DNA of 64,000 bases from Pelobates cultripes (GCA_933207985.1 OW240915.1:272258946-272322945), one strand, 5' to 3'. Shown: positions 1-10,653, counted from the first letter of the stretch. Notes: generated by a model from the letters alone, not told the origin. Numbers and translations: made by a program.

Positions 1-1095
1 TGATAACGCCGTACTGCGAAACGCGTTTATGGTTATTATATTGTGTAATTTTAAAATATTAAAGTATATTTGGTAACTCTTAATTGTACCACTTTTCTTT
101 TTATACACATTTATTTACTATTTTACCTGGCATCCTTTTATCTCACCGGACTCCAAGTAATCCTAGGTGGGGATTATACCACCAACGCTAACTACAAGGA
201 GCAGTTGATCTGCTCCTATCTTGTGAGTACCCACTTTTATTACGTATATTTTATTTAAAGCTTTTATTCAGAGAACACTATTGGCTGTCTCTTTTTATCC
301 AAGTGTCTTTCATATTATGGACGGAAGAAATATACGAAGGAAATTTACGCCATATCCTATAAGCGGGGATCAAACTGCTGTACGCCTTTTACACCAGAGC
401 GGGTTCTAGCTCTTTTAAATGTGAGTTTGCAATCAAGATTTATATTTCTACTGCCTCTACTATCAAAATATACTACACTATTTGGTTCTGTATTTGTTTT
501 TATCTCTTGTATATGAGACGACCTACAAGGAAGATACAAATAAGGACTATTGTTCTGGACCAAGTACCACCATATAATACGACTCCAACAGACGTTTCCA
601 GATAAGACTTTCTCCTTTTATCCACTTATTTTATCTGGACTATTCGTATTATACAGAGTTTTATTCAAGCGCAGCCCTTACTTGTATTTATTTTTACCTT
701 TCTGTGTTTTGTTTAAGGGTTCTTGAGGGATTCCCTTATAAGGGTTGCTGCTACCTTGTGTTATTTAGCGCTTACTCATTCTGGTTTTATATATAGAAGA
801 CAGCCAATAGTGTTCTCAGTAGAATAAAATATGCAGTAAACATAAATAAAAATGTACTCACAAGTGAGATGCAGGAAAACTGCACTTTGATGTCAGCGTT
901 GGTGGTATGATCCTCGGATATACTTGGAGTCACACAAAGAAAAAAGGAAGCCAGGATAAAAATTCCAAACAAAAAAGTGTATTAAAAAGATGATTGGCAC
1001 AAAATTGTAACCAAAAAGCCTTTTATTTAAAAAAAATACACAATCAAAATAACCATAACACGTTTCACCTCTAAGGCTTTATCAAATGGGTTAGA
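1..1095. repeat. Foldback (long inverted repeat) element, left end cut by the window
   Basis: Two arms of roughly 280 bp (about 15-290 and the reverse complement of about 790-1080) match in the same order. Shared landmarks are an ACTCCAAGTA block, ATACCACCAACGCT, CTTGTGAGTAC and GAGAACACTATTGGCTGTC. The outer tips carry GAAACGCG/GAAACGTG followed by TTATGGTTATT. The 500-bp centre has no coding frame I recognise. The arms have drifted, so this is an old non-autonomous element. The family is unknown to me; a foldback DNA element or a head-to-head pair of retroelement ends are both possible. The small open frames here are not credible genes. Confidence 0.7.
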
Positions 1096-1166
1096 CCATA
1101 ATGCGTTTCACCTCTAGGGGTTTATCAAGCCCATTTGATAAAGCCCTAGAGGTGAAACGCGTTATG
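1096..1166. repeat. Near-perfect hairpin made of two head-to-head hammerhead-like motifs
   Basis: CCATAATGCGTTTCACCTC on the left is mirrored by GAGGTGAAACGCGTTATGG on the right around a loop of about six bases (GCCCAT), giving a stem of about 33 bp. Each half contains TTGATAAA, a short GCC/GGT stem and GAAACGC. That resembles a decayed hammerhead core, but the invariant CTGATGA is not intact. A third copy lies on the minus strand at about 1045-1090. Confidence 0.6.
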
Positions 1167-1196
1167 GTTATTTTGAGCCCCCCTGGAAACTTAATT

Positions 1197-1779
1197 AGAT
1201 TTCACAGGTTTTGTGCCTTATATTGGTGGATTGATTACTTGATTTGCTGTCTTTGATACAGCATATTGATTGGCCCACTTTGTTTGTACCCACTCTGCCT
1301 CCACAAAGGTATAGTCCAAGGTTTATACTACCGGGTGAGCCTCGGTTACTATTTTCATTAATATTATTGCCTATTATTATTACTCATAATTAATATATTC
1401 CCATTATTATTATTAATTACTAGTGCTCAGTCTAAATTTACTTTGAATATATCATAACTGCCTGCTTTTCAGCCGGTTACTTGCCCAGGTTCCTAATGCT
1501 CCATCATTCTGTCTCCTGAACTTGTTCTCCAGATTGACCCTGGTTTCTGACCTTGGCTCCACTTTCCATTTATCCTGACCTCTGGCTTCGGCTTACCCTT
1601 GACTATCCTTCTGCTTGTGACCTTGTCTGTACTGTGTATTGGAGCACCTTTCCTGCATAGCCCCGTGCAAAGATTCATGGTTCAGGTGGCTTCTTACCTG
1701 GTCACCTTGGACTATGTTTATCTGCAAGGGTGAGCGAACATATCTGCGCTACAGAATCCAACCAAGATAAGCCGTGACA
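1197..1779 (+). repeat. Unassigned sequence with an LTR-like right part
   Basis: 1197-1480 is AT-rich with ATT-type low complexity and shows no gene. About 1480-1779 resembles the pyrimidine-rich part of amphibian gypsy LTRs and ends in CCGTGACA, the terminus often seen in such LTRs. No left LTR end, partner LTR or TSD was found, so a truncated solo LTR is only a guess. The DIRS coding remnant starts directly after it. Confidence 0.25.
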
Positions 1780-2495
1780 CCGCCTCTATACAGGCGATTT
1801 TTCCAGGACCTCTTCACTATTGGGCCATGCAATGCCTGAAGGCAAGATTCCTCAGGCAACAACCTTCCTACAATCAGGTAATCCTGGTCACCCCAGATGT
1901 CAAGGAGGAACTTTGATGGTGGTTCTTAAACATGTTTGCTTGGAACGGCAAAGCAATCTTCGGACCAACTCTGGATGTTATCATAGAGTCAGATGAGAGT
2001 CTCTGGGGCTGGAGTGCTACATCCTCGACCTCGTCCACGGGTGGACCATGGACAATCGTGGAAGCCGATTTCCATATCAACAGATTGGAGTTGATCGCAG
2101 GCTCGTTCTCGATCTGCAGTCTGGTCAGCCACCTGTCAGATTGTTGTATCCTCTTGAGAAAGGACAACATTTTGGCGGTGCAATATATCAATCATTTAGG
2201 CAGGGCTCGGTCACGGCTGCTATCAGAAGTGAACAAGGAGATCTACGGTTTTTGTTTCCTCCGCAACATTACACTGCAAGCAGAATATCTGCCAGGGGTT
2301 ACGAACCTGACAGCAGATTGGTTTTCCAGGTATTGGAGGGAAACCAGTGACTGGCGCCTTCACCACTCGATTTTCCTTCACATCGAACAGTTGAGAGGAT
2401 CATTTGTGGTGGATCTATTTGCTTCCCGGACAAATTTCTTCAGCTGGCTACCTGTTTCCGAGTGCTCGGCCGTGGACGCTTTCCTTCAAGAGTGA
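1780..2495 (+). pseudogene. DIRS reverse transcriptase C-terminus and RNase H (pseudogene)
   Basis: An open frame of 187 codons (from 1932) reads as the RNase H region of vertebrate DIRS elements. Recognisable blocks are NGKAIFGPTLDVIIESDES, HINRLELIAGSF, LRKDNILAVQYINHLG, AEYLPGVTNLTADWFSRY and VVDLFASRTNFFSW. The same frame extends upstream to about 1780 with RT-like sequence (LHYWAMQCLKARFLRQ) and a single stop at about 1914. The frame ends at DAFLQE plus TGA, where related proteins continue with W, so the stop probably came from TGG to TGA. Non-functional remnant. Confidence 0.8.
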
Positions 2496-3624
2496 CCTTC
2501 ACGGAGCGCCTACGTCTTTCCTCCGTCTGCTATGATTTCCAGGGTGCTTCTGCAGATCCGTCGGCAATAGGTTACCCTGGTGTTGAAAACACCGCTCTGG
2601 CACAGCCAGGCCTGGTTCACGGACCTGCTGGACATCACTTGGCAGGATCCCCTTCTGCTCCCATCTATACCAGACCTTCTACTGGATTGAAAAGGCCAAC
2701 CATATCTGCTGGTATTGGAAGACCATCTCTGCCTAGTACCATGGAATCTTTCCGGGGAATCTGGAATATCAGCAGTCTATTGCAGATGGCTAGAGACCTA
2801 CTCTTGGACTCATGGGTGATGCCTGGAATGGGACACTGATCCCCTTACAGCCCCTGTTTCCGGAGTCTTAACTTTCCTTTTGCACATTTTGAGTTAGGAA
2901 GATCCTATCGGTCTATCAATGTGGTTTGCTTAGCAATTTCGGCAGCTCATGTCCTGATACAGGGATCATATAGAGGACAGGATCCCTTTGTCTTCAGGCT
3001 CCTACGGGGCATTAAATTATCTCGCCTTCACACCTCTGGTACGTGAATCTGGTGCTTTCTTTCCTTCGGAATTGGCCGAATAATGAGGATCTTTCCCTTT
3101 GACAACGCTTAGCGAAACTTACTCTTCTGCTATGCCTTGTTTCCATCTGTAGGGTCTCTGATGTCCTCGCTTTTGACTCTGATGCCTTTTCCATTTCGCC
3201 AGATGGAGTTACCTTCTCCATCTCAAAACAGACGAAATCTGACTCTGCTACGTTTTTTTACTCGTACTTCTATGACCTTCCCAAACTTTGTGTGGTTTCT
3301 ACTCTCTCCTGCTATTCGGAGATTACTTCTCCCCTCCGCCACTCCTCATCAGGTCAACTTTTAATTTCCTATGTGTGCCCTTACAAACCAGTCTCTACCG
3401 CCACCTTGGCACGATGGATCCGGTGGTTGCTATAGTAAGCAGTTGTCGACACCTTCTTTGGTGCACACTCAGTTAGAAGCGCAGCAGCATCGGGAGCCTT
3501 TCTGGCGGTTGCTTCACTTTCTGATATTCTATGTTCTGCGGACTGGTCACGGGAGGACACCTTTCATCGATTCTATTTTCGTCCTCCTCCGCATGCTTCT
3601 CTGGCATTGATTGAGAAGCATTAA
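2496..3624 (+). pseudogene. DIRS tyrosine recombinase (pseudogene)
   Basis: Translation between 2496 and 3624, with several stops, gives blocks typical of DIRS recombinases: LWHSQAWFTDLLDITWQDP, SFLRNWPNNEDLSL, LTLLLCLVSICRVSDVLAFD, PYKPVSTATLARWIRWLL and ADWSREDTFHRFYFRP. Catalytic residues can still be read in one frame: Arg I (codon at 3151), the H-x-x-R pair in HSVR (3466-3477) and the nucleophile Tyr in FYFR (3574). The frame ends with TAA at 3622. Stops near 2830-3110 and at about 3432-3437 make it inactive. Confidence 0.8.
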
Positions 3625-4436
3625 AACAGCAAAATATGAAGCCTCCTGCCATGTAATAAAATTGTAGATTATGCTAGCTTTAGTGTAAATATAATCTTAA
3701 TTTTCTTAATGACAGGAGGTGAATATTTTCCCACCCATTTTATTTCCCTTCCCTTCTTTCAATAGGGAGTTGACTGTCAGGATAAGGTGGGTATCTATAG
3801 CAAGGTTATTCTCTGATCGTTTAATCTTGCATTTGTATTTCTTGTCTATTAACTAGCAAGGTAGCCTTAATTATGAACATAATGAGTTGTTTATTCCTGT
3901 AAGGTATGCATAACTTTTACTACTCCATTTTCCTAGATTAATTCCTTTTTTCGACTGTTCTCTCATTTCAGTTTAAAGTTTCCTACAGACGCCGAGCTTG
4001 AAGCGAATTATTAGTCTGGTTATGGTTTTTCCTTTCACCTTATCGTCATTGACTGTTCCGTTCTGGTCTCTTCAGTTGCCTATCTCTACTCTGTTCCTGT
4101 TTGGATTATTTTGCAGCTTGAAAGAGGAAGTGACAACAGAGGAAGGAAGTTTTGTTGTTTTTTCTGATTGGTTAATGTGTTGCTAAGCAAACTTGTGCTG
4201 CTGTGGAGTTTAGTAAAGAGAGTTAAGCAAAATATTTGCCTCCTGTTATTAATAAAATTAAGATAATATGTACACTAAACCTAGCATAATCTACAATTCT
4301 CACTTTAGTAAAGAACCCTGTATGTATGACACATCTGACTCAAGTGACCTTTTTAAGCAGTACGTACGACAGCAAAATGCATTTCTTTACTAGATTAGTA
4401 CATTCTTTACAAATAAACAAAAAAAGTTAAAGGGAC
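3625..4436 (+). repeat. DIRS 3' region with inverted repeat
   Basis: No gene. The segment around 3660-3735 (GCCTCCTG, TGTAGATTATGCTAG, ACAGGAGG) recurs inverted at 4226-4300. The stretch between is T-rich and non-coding. 4300-4436 shows nothing recognisable. Confidence 0.55.
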
Positions 4437-4844
4437 ACTATAGTCACCCAAACCACTTCAGCTCAATGAAGTGGTCTGGGTGCAATGTCCCTCAGGTTTT
4501 TACCCTTCAGATGTAAACATAGTAGTTTCAGAGAAACTGCTATGTTTACATTTGGGGTTAATCCAGCCTCTAGTGGCTGTCTTCCGGACAGCCACAAGAG
4601 GTGCATCTGCGACGCTGGATGCAAATTTCCTATGGACACTTTGAATGCGCGCAGGGCCGCGCATGCGCATTCGACTCCACTGACGTCGCACAGGGGAGCT
4701 GACATTGGACGGGAAGGAGAGGTCACCAGCACCGAGGGAGCACGGTGCTGGATTAAAGTAAGTAACTGAAGGGGTTTTAACCCTCAGGGCACTATAGTGT
4801 CAGGAAAACCGCTTTGTTTTCCTGACACTATAGTGATCCTTTAA
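4437..4844. mobile_element. TTAA-flanked miniature inverted-repeat element
   Basis: Left tip TTAAAGGGACACTATAGTCA and right tip GACACTATAGTGATCCTTTAA are inverted copies, flanked by TTAA on both sides (4437-4440 and 4841-4844). TTAA targets are typical of Kolobok and piggyBac superfamilies; Kolobok is my preferred guess from the tip sequence, by recall. The interior carries its own inverted blocks (TAAACATAGTAGTTTC / GAAACTGCTATGTTTA) and no coding potential. Related copies lie at 38517, 42240, 49073 and 52034. Confidence 0.75.
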
Positions 4845-5419
4845 TAAAGATCACAAAATTCCACTGTCTTACTTTAGTTCCTGAGTCTGTGCACATTTCT
4901 GTGTTTGTAAACCAATGAGCAGTATCCCCCTCCCGCCCCCCAAAATACACTGAAGTCGGGGGAGGAGGTGGGGGGTAACAAGCAACTAAAGCATTGAAAG
5001 CTCCAGCAAGATTACCTCCCTGCATGTGACTTGCACAGCCTTCCATAAACACTTCCTGTAAAGAGAGCCCTATTTAGGCTTTCTTTATTGCAAGTTCTGT
5101 TTAATTAAGATTTTCTTATCCCCTGCTATGTTAATAGCTTGCTAGACCCTGCAAGAGCCTCCTGTATGTGATTAAAGTTCAATTTAGAGATTGAGATACA
5201 ATTATTTAAGGTAAATTACATCTGTTTGAAAGTGAAACCAGTTTTTTTCCATGCAGGTTCTGTCAATCATAGCCAGGGGAGGTGTGGCTAGGGCTGCATA
5301 AACAGAAACAAAGTGATTTAACTCCTAAATGACAGTGAATTGAGCAGTGAAATAGCAGGGGAATGATCTATACACTAAAACTGCTTTATTTAGCTAAAGT
5401 AATTGGAGTGTTCCTTTAA
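4845..5419. mobile_element. Probable remnant of a second TTAA-type miniature element
   Basis: Only the right tip is clear: GGAGTGTTCCTTTAA ending at 5419, the inverse of the AAAGGAACACTCC tip seen at 52037. The left tip was not found. The interior includes a G/C-rich tract at about 4925-4980 and no credible gene. Confidence 0.4.
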
Positions 5420-5969
5420 GTGTGTGCACACAAGCAGCAATTTCAGGTCATTAATTCTCCAAAGAATACTTCATGGACAGATAGGAAATTAACCTATGCA
5501 ATTTCATGTCATATTCTTTATGTGTGTTTAATAAATAAATGCATTTATTGAATAATCTATTAGAATAAAATTCCCCTTTTCAGAAATTTGCACCAACAAT
5601 TGAACTTTCTCCTTGATTTTTTCTTTTTGCCTCTCATGACAGATGCCTTTTCTGGACTGTTAAGATATAAAGGAATTTGCTTAATCCATTGTCAGGAAGG
5701 GATTAACGTTGATCCTTCTATTTAGTCAATCAAACGGTTAAAAAATCCTTTCTGTTTTTCAGCGATTATGTATGTACATCATATGACATCATAGACCAAC
5801 TTCTGTAAAGTAGTAATTGAAGTCCTCTAAGGTTGCCTGCAAAATAGCTACACTTTTAATTACCAAGCCATCTCCGTTTTATACAAGAGGAAATGGAAAC
5901 TCTTCTTTAGCATTTGAATATATTTAATGCTCTGATTTGTTAAGACTTATTTTTTTGACAATATTTACA

Positions 5970-6096
5970 AATACTACCAATCCTCTGGATAAAGCTACCT
6001 ATGAAAGAGTCTAGTCAGATAAAAGAGTAATGGTACAGACATGACAAATGCTTACCTTCAAATTTTCTGAGTATTGAACAGAGGATTGGTAGTATT
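5970..6096. repeat. 127-bp foldback with 18-bp perfect arms
   Basis: AATACTACCAATCCTCTG at 5970-5987 is the exact reverse complement of 6079-6096, with 91 bases between. It could be a small foldback element or a hairpin RNA precursor. No TSD was identified. Confidence 0.6.
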
Positions 6097-6232
6097 TCCC
6101 ATTGGTTGAGAACCCTGATCTTGGTTAATCATACCTCTCTATTTTTAGTTGTAAACAAAACATTTATTGAAGTGGAACTGCCATTCAGTAATTTCTTCTG
6201 AAACCTTATCTGTGGAAGCCAGGGGCATATAG

Positions 6233-6836
6233 CATGTTGCCAAAACGATTGTGGTGAGACCAAACATGATACAACTCCTCACAGTCCTAATACAAAATAC
6301 TATTATAAATCATCTACATATCTCAAATTGGAGTTTGAGAAGCCCTTCTTGGACATAGAAACTCAAGTCATGCTTCCACAACTATCCCAGAGTTCCCAGC
6401 TTGACATGCAAATGAGCGCAGACAGTCATCATTTTTCACACTTCATACTGCATTTCTGCAGATACCCTTAGCAATGGACACCATTTTAAACACAGTTTAG
6501 TTATTTTTTTCCGTTTGTTTTTATTTTTTTTAAAAAGCTTATGCTATGATCGAAAAGGATGAGCAGCCAGAGGCCAGCCTTGAACTGCAGTTTCAACCAT
6601 GTGGTTGTCATCAGCATGGCACTGGTTCTGGTCTGAAAGTTGAAGTCTTTTTATTAGAAAATATAGTTAGGCGCCAAAGAGATTGTGGTAAGACTAAACA
6701 AGATATAATTCCACACAGCGCAAATACAGAAATTACTGTTGTACATCATCTGCATATCTCAAGCTGAAATTTGTCATCTTTCAACAATTATCCCAGAGTT
6801 CCCAGTTTAACATGCAAATGAGCAGAGCAGTCAATA
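6233..6836 (+). repeat. Diverged tandem duplication (about 190-bp units)
   Basis: The two copies share GATTGTGGTRAGAC, CATCTRCATATCTCAA and a well-kept TATCCCAGAGTTCCCAG followed by an ATGCAAAT octamer. The spacing of blocks is similar in both. No protein frame is shared. Origin unknown. Confidence 0.55.
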
Positions 6837-6878
6837 GTACAGCAGAGGTAAATGTTAGAGATACTAAACTCTAAAGCA

Positions 6879-8725
6879 GGGGGGCGCAGTCTGACAGCCA
6901 AAGCGAATGGTCGCATGTGTATGGAGCTCTGGACCACGGGAGTCATAATAACCCTATTTTTGATACCCAGACCGGACTTACAGTGCCCTGTAACTCTACC
7001 CGGAGTGCTGCAGCCAGACGGGGAAAAAACAAAAAAACTGAGACAAGATGCGCCCCGAATGGCCATGAACATTGGGGATTTGTGGTGGCAGGCTCATGGC
7101 GCTCACGGGCCCAAAATGGTGTCCAATACTGGGGACTGGTCGTACCTCTCGGACGATACCTACCGGTTCAGGCACTTCCTCCACCGCCAACCCCCCTGAC
7201 AAAGCCAGACCCGGCTCCGGTGATGGCCACACTATTGAAAGAGCTACTGGTGGACTTACAAAAAACCTTCAGGCAGACATGGCCACGATACGCCAGGACC
7301 TGCAGGGCCTGGCAGGCTGAATTGGAGCACTGAAAACCACCTCACACTCCTGCAAGCAGCAGGTAACCACCTTCTTGCCGCCCTTGATGACTCCCGCCGC
7401 CGGAACAATCTAAAAGTTAGGGGACACTCTGAAAACATACCCGACGCGGAGCTTCCACACGTGCTGAGGAGATTGCTGACAGCCTTGCTAACACCCAATA
7501 GAACAATAGAGACAGAAGGAATATTCTGGGTGCCCAAACCCGCCTAAGCACCACCTACATCAACGAGGGATCTAATCATACAAATCCAAAAAGGAAAAGA
7601 TAAGGCAGCTCTCCTGAACGCACTGCAGGGCAATTTGTCATACTCCTTTGAAGACATACCACTGACATTCTATGCAGACCTCAGCGGTAGCACTTTGGCA
7701 TGGCGCCGGGAACTGAGGCCGCTTACTACCCTCCTACAGCAGCACAAAATCAACTAGATGGCGCCCTTCTCGTTCCTTGTCAATCCTCCATTGGACTTCA
7801 ACCCAAATCGTCTGAGACCTCCAGGAAGCTGCAACGATCCTGCAGCGCTTGGGAATCCCCCAACACTCCCTCAGCATTGACGCACCAGGTACAGCACCTC
7901 AACCAACCCACAGATGGAACCCGGGAACTTCTGTGGAATTTGTGCCCAGACAGGTTGCTCCGGGCACACAGGTCAGAGCCAAGACCTGACTTCAAACGGG
8001 ACTGCCTATTACAGGCCCAGTTCGGGACTCAAGTACTTGGGCGACCCTCTCCATGTAAGGCACAAAATCCCATGTCCTCACTTACACACAGAGTAGAATA
8101 AGTACCCTAACCCTTCTCAGACAGGATATAAATATTCTCCATCGTTCCCCCCTCTCCTCCCCCTTCTCTGGCCTAGGGGTTAATTGGGCTAGAAAGGCGT
8201 AAGCCACTCACCCGTGCATACTAGCCAAGAGCACACATATGTCCCACTGATAAGCTCCACGTCTCTAGTTAGAGATACTGTATGTTAACTTACCACCCTG
8301 TTAACGTTGGCATCTACCTTATGCTACAATTGGTTATGTTTTTATCGTTTATATTGTTTTTTCAGATGGCGTGCAATTCTATACTCACACACTAAACTCC
8401 TATGGGGCGACCGGGGGGGGGGGGGTTAATCACTCGAGGAACACTGCAAAGCACACCTAACCAACCCGCCTAACATAAATGCAACATTACATAACTTTCT
8501 TGCATTTTACTCTTCACTTTATAGGTGTACTATACTTTATCGTGCATACTTAAACGCTAAGCTAAGCCTGTTTATGTTTATGTACCACAAAACACAAATA
8601 TTGTGCCTATACTCATGCCACTGCTTAACATGCATATGATGTATACACTGTTGTGGCGTCTGACCTTGCAATGTACCTACCTGCATGACAAAAATAAAGA
8701 ATTAAAAAAAATATTAAAAAAAATT
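6879..8725 (+). mobile_element. ORF1-only L1-type retrotransposon (HAL1-like), with TSD
   Basis: The 1.85-kb insert is flanked by TAAACTCTAAAGCA (6865-6878 and 8726-8739), a 14-bp TSD of the kind made by L1 target-primed insertion. It starts GGGGGGCGCAGTC, carries a broken ORF1, then a 3' UTR with a C-rich block (8140-8170), a long G run (about 8411) and an A-rich end with AATAAAG. There is no ORF2 sequence between ORF1 and the 3' UTR. Such ORF1-only derivatives are known in mammals as HAL1. The part from 7620 on recurs at 30845-31952. Confidence 0.8.
7190..7990 (+). pseudogene. L1 ORF1 protein (RNA-binding, pseudogene)
   Basis: Frames give, in order, a coiled-coil piece (NLQADMATIRQDLQGLAG), an RRM-like piece (LAALDDSRRRNNLKVRG, ELPHVLRRLLTALLTPNR) and the C-terminal domain (DKAALLNALQGNLSYSFEDI, TFYADLSGSTLAWRRELRPL). 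In L1 elements ORF1p is a trimeric RNA-binding chaperone. There is a frameshift between coiled coil and RRM at about 7370, an in-frame stop after VPKPA at about 7546, and at 7757 a 2-bp loss (AACTAGATGG) against AACTATAGATGG in the second copy. Confidence 0.75.
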
Positions 8726-8739
8726 TAAACTCTAAAGCA

Positions 8740-10009
8740 TGTCCAAGTCTGAGCAATTGTGTCTTTCTGTGTTGCCCCGCACAAATATATATTTGGATAT
8801 TTTATTCCATGTACACTTATAGCTTTGTCCCCCGATTCATGCATTCATTCTCATGGGCTTCTTTGCACTCCTTTACAAGTTACCAATAAGATTTATTTTA
8901 TGTCAGTATCCGCCTTGACAACTTGTTACGATTTAAAATAAATAAATAAAAAAGAGAACTAAAAAATAATGAAGCCTCGTTAGTTGTTGTAGAGTTGGTA
9001 AAGTGGGTGAGAACAATTAAAATGTTGGTAATGGTTAAGGATGGGTGGCTCAGATGATTGCATGTAATCGAGTAAAAGGAATTATTTGATATGGAATGAT
9101 GGGAGAGATTATGAAGGGATCTGGTTCACAATAGCATGATTTAAATATAGAAATCAAAAGTATAATCATAAATCTCGAAATTAATGTACTACAATTTAAT
9201 ATGTACCCTTAAAACGATTTCACAAAAGTAGGCTATTTTCCGTACAAAAAGGTACAATAGGGAATCCACAATGGATAGACGATAAACGTAGCGTAAAGGT
9301 CAGGCTTGTCTGGCTCTCCTGTTATCGATATGTCCACAGAATTTGCTGAGCATCCAGCGTTGCATCAATTCAACTATTTGCAGCTATTTCTTTAGTAATG
9401 CAACCTTTACAAGGAGCTGCCATTTTATTTTTCCCAAAATAGACTATACTGTTAACCTACAGCCATGAGAGTAACTCTAATCCATCAATTTCTTCTGGGT
9501 GTTGAAAGCTTTTTCCATATGAAGGCTTTAAGGACACCTGTCTTATTTAACTATATTCAGTGTATCCCATGTGTAATCACTGTGGCATGTATATATAGCT
9601 TGCACGTTGCAGGGAGGTGCTGATAGAATTCTATCATACTGCCTTGAGGAATGCCTACAAATATGCATTAAACATGAAGCTTTTGGGAGTTTTAAAATAC
9701 TAAGTCACCAACTCACAGAGCATGCTTGTATGTGGCACTATATAGATTTTGTGAATATATATACACATTTGGATGGGAGCCATAGAAATCTTTCAGACTG
9801 AGTGCCAAAACTGATGTATATCTATTTCCGTGGTAAAGCTACTTTCTAAACATGGAGATAGCATCTTTAAATGCACAATGATAAATAGAGATCTTAATAT
9901 TCAACAGGGTCTTAAACATGTTATTGGGCAGAAAGTGTCTTTTGATTTATAGCCATTCATTTGCAGGCTAATCCATTTCTACGAAAGGAATTATTTCTGA
10001 TACATAACT
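8740..10009. other. No gene recognised
   Basis: AT-rich non-coding sequence, nearly identical at 31967-33236. The 60-64-codon open frames here are of chance length and resemble nothing I know. Confidence 0.6.
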
Positions 10010-10025
10010 TAGAACACTAACATTG
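10010..10025. repeat. Left TSD of the array
   Basis: TAGAACACTAACATTG, repeated at 13866-13881. It occurs once in copy B at 33237-33252. One or two bases at each edge are shared with the array, so the true length is 13-16 bp. Confidence 0.85.
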
Positions 10026-10325
10026 CCTAACAAGGCTGAAACGATCGTCTGGGGTTGCTGTATCTCTCGTGCAGAGAGAACTTGCTGGCATTTTGGATCT
10101 GGACTGCCCGTATGGGTGGGACCAGTCTGATATGTTTCAGATATGTTCTCTCTGTAATGGCACAAGATGAGCAAACATCAGCTTGAGAACTGAGCGGGGA
10201 CCGACCGAAGGGCAGGCTATTTCAGCTGCTGCCCGTCCTCAGTATTCTCTTGCGACCCATTTTTTGACTCTCTACAAGTTTAAAGGGATAATCCAGACGT
10301 GGACCCCTTGCTCACGGTGCCTAGG

Positions 10326-10395
10326 GAGATATCAGCTATGCCTCACTGATGATGCCTAACAAGGCTGAAACGATCGTCTGGGGTTGCTGTATCTC
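10326..10395 (+). ncRNA. Type I hammerhead ribozyme motif (array unit, well preserved)
   Basis: Stem I: GAGATA-CAGC-GCCTCA pairs with TGGGGT-GCTG-TATCTC, with a small bulge and internal loop. Core CTGATGA at 10346-10352. Stem II GCCT/AGGC closed by AACA. GAA at 10367-10369, then stem III ACGATCGT, a palindrome with essentially no loop, then C17 at 10378 (GTC cleavage triplet). The layout fits the family's catalytic core. One non-consensus point is a U-U at the 10.1/11.1 pair at the foot of stem II, usually G-C, so activity is unproven. A stem III this short often works as a dimer, which a tandem transcript could supply. Confidence 0.75.
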
Positions 10396-10653
10396 TCGTG
10401 CAGAGAGAACTTACTGGCATTTCGGATCTGGACTGCCTGTATGGGTGGGACCAGTCTGATATGCTTCAGATATGTTCTCTATGTAATGGCACAAGATGAG
10501 CAAAAATCAGCTTGAGAACTGAGCAGGGACCAACCGAAGGGCAGGCTATTTCAGCTGCTGCCCGTTCTCAGTATTGTCTTGCGACCCATTTTTGACTCTC
10601 CACAAGTTTAAAGGGATAATCCAGATGTGGACCCCTTGCTCACGGTGCCTAGG

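Larger units (their letters stand above)
1780..4300 (+). mobile_element. DIRS-type tyrosine-recombinase retrotransposon remnant
   Basis: The order is the end of reverse transcriptase, RNase H, tyrosine recombinase, then a 3' region with inverted repeats, as in DIRS1-like elements. DIRS elements integrate through a circular DNA using a tyrosine recombinase rather than a DDE integrase. About 3660-3735 is found inverted at about 4226-4300 (shared TGTAGATTATGCTAG, TTTAGTGTA, ACAGGAGG), which fits the inverted and internal complementary repeats of this order. The coding parts carry several stops and frameshifts and the 5' part is missing. Confidence 0.8.
5420..6864. other. No gene recognised; hairpin and diverged duplication
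   Basis: AT-rich sequence without recognisable coding. It holds a perfect 18-bp inverted repeat (5970-5987 and 6079-6096). It also holds a diverged direct duplication of about 190 bp (6233-6430 and 6655-6836) whose best-conserved block contains CATGCAAATGAGC. Confidence 0.6.
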
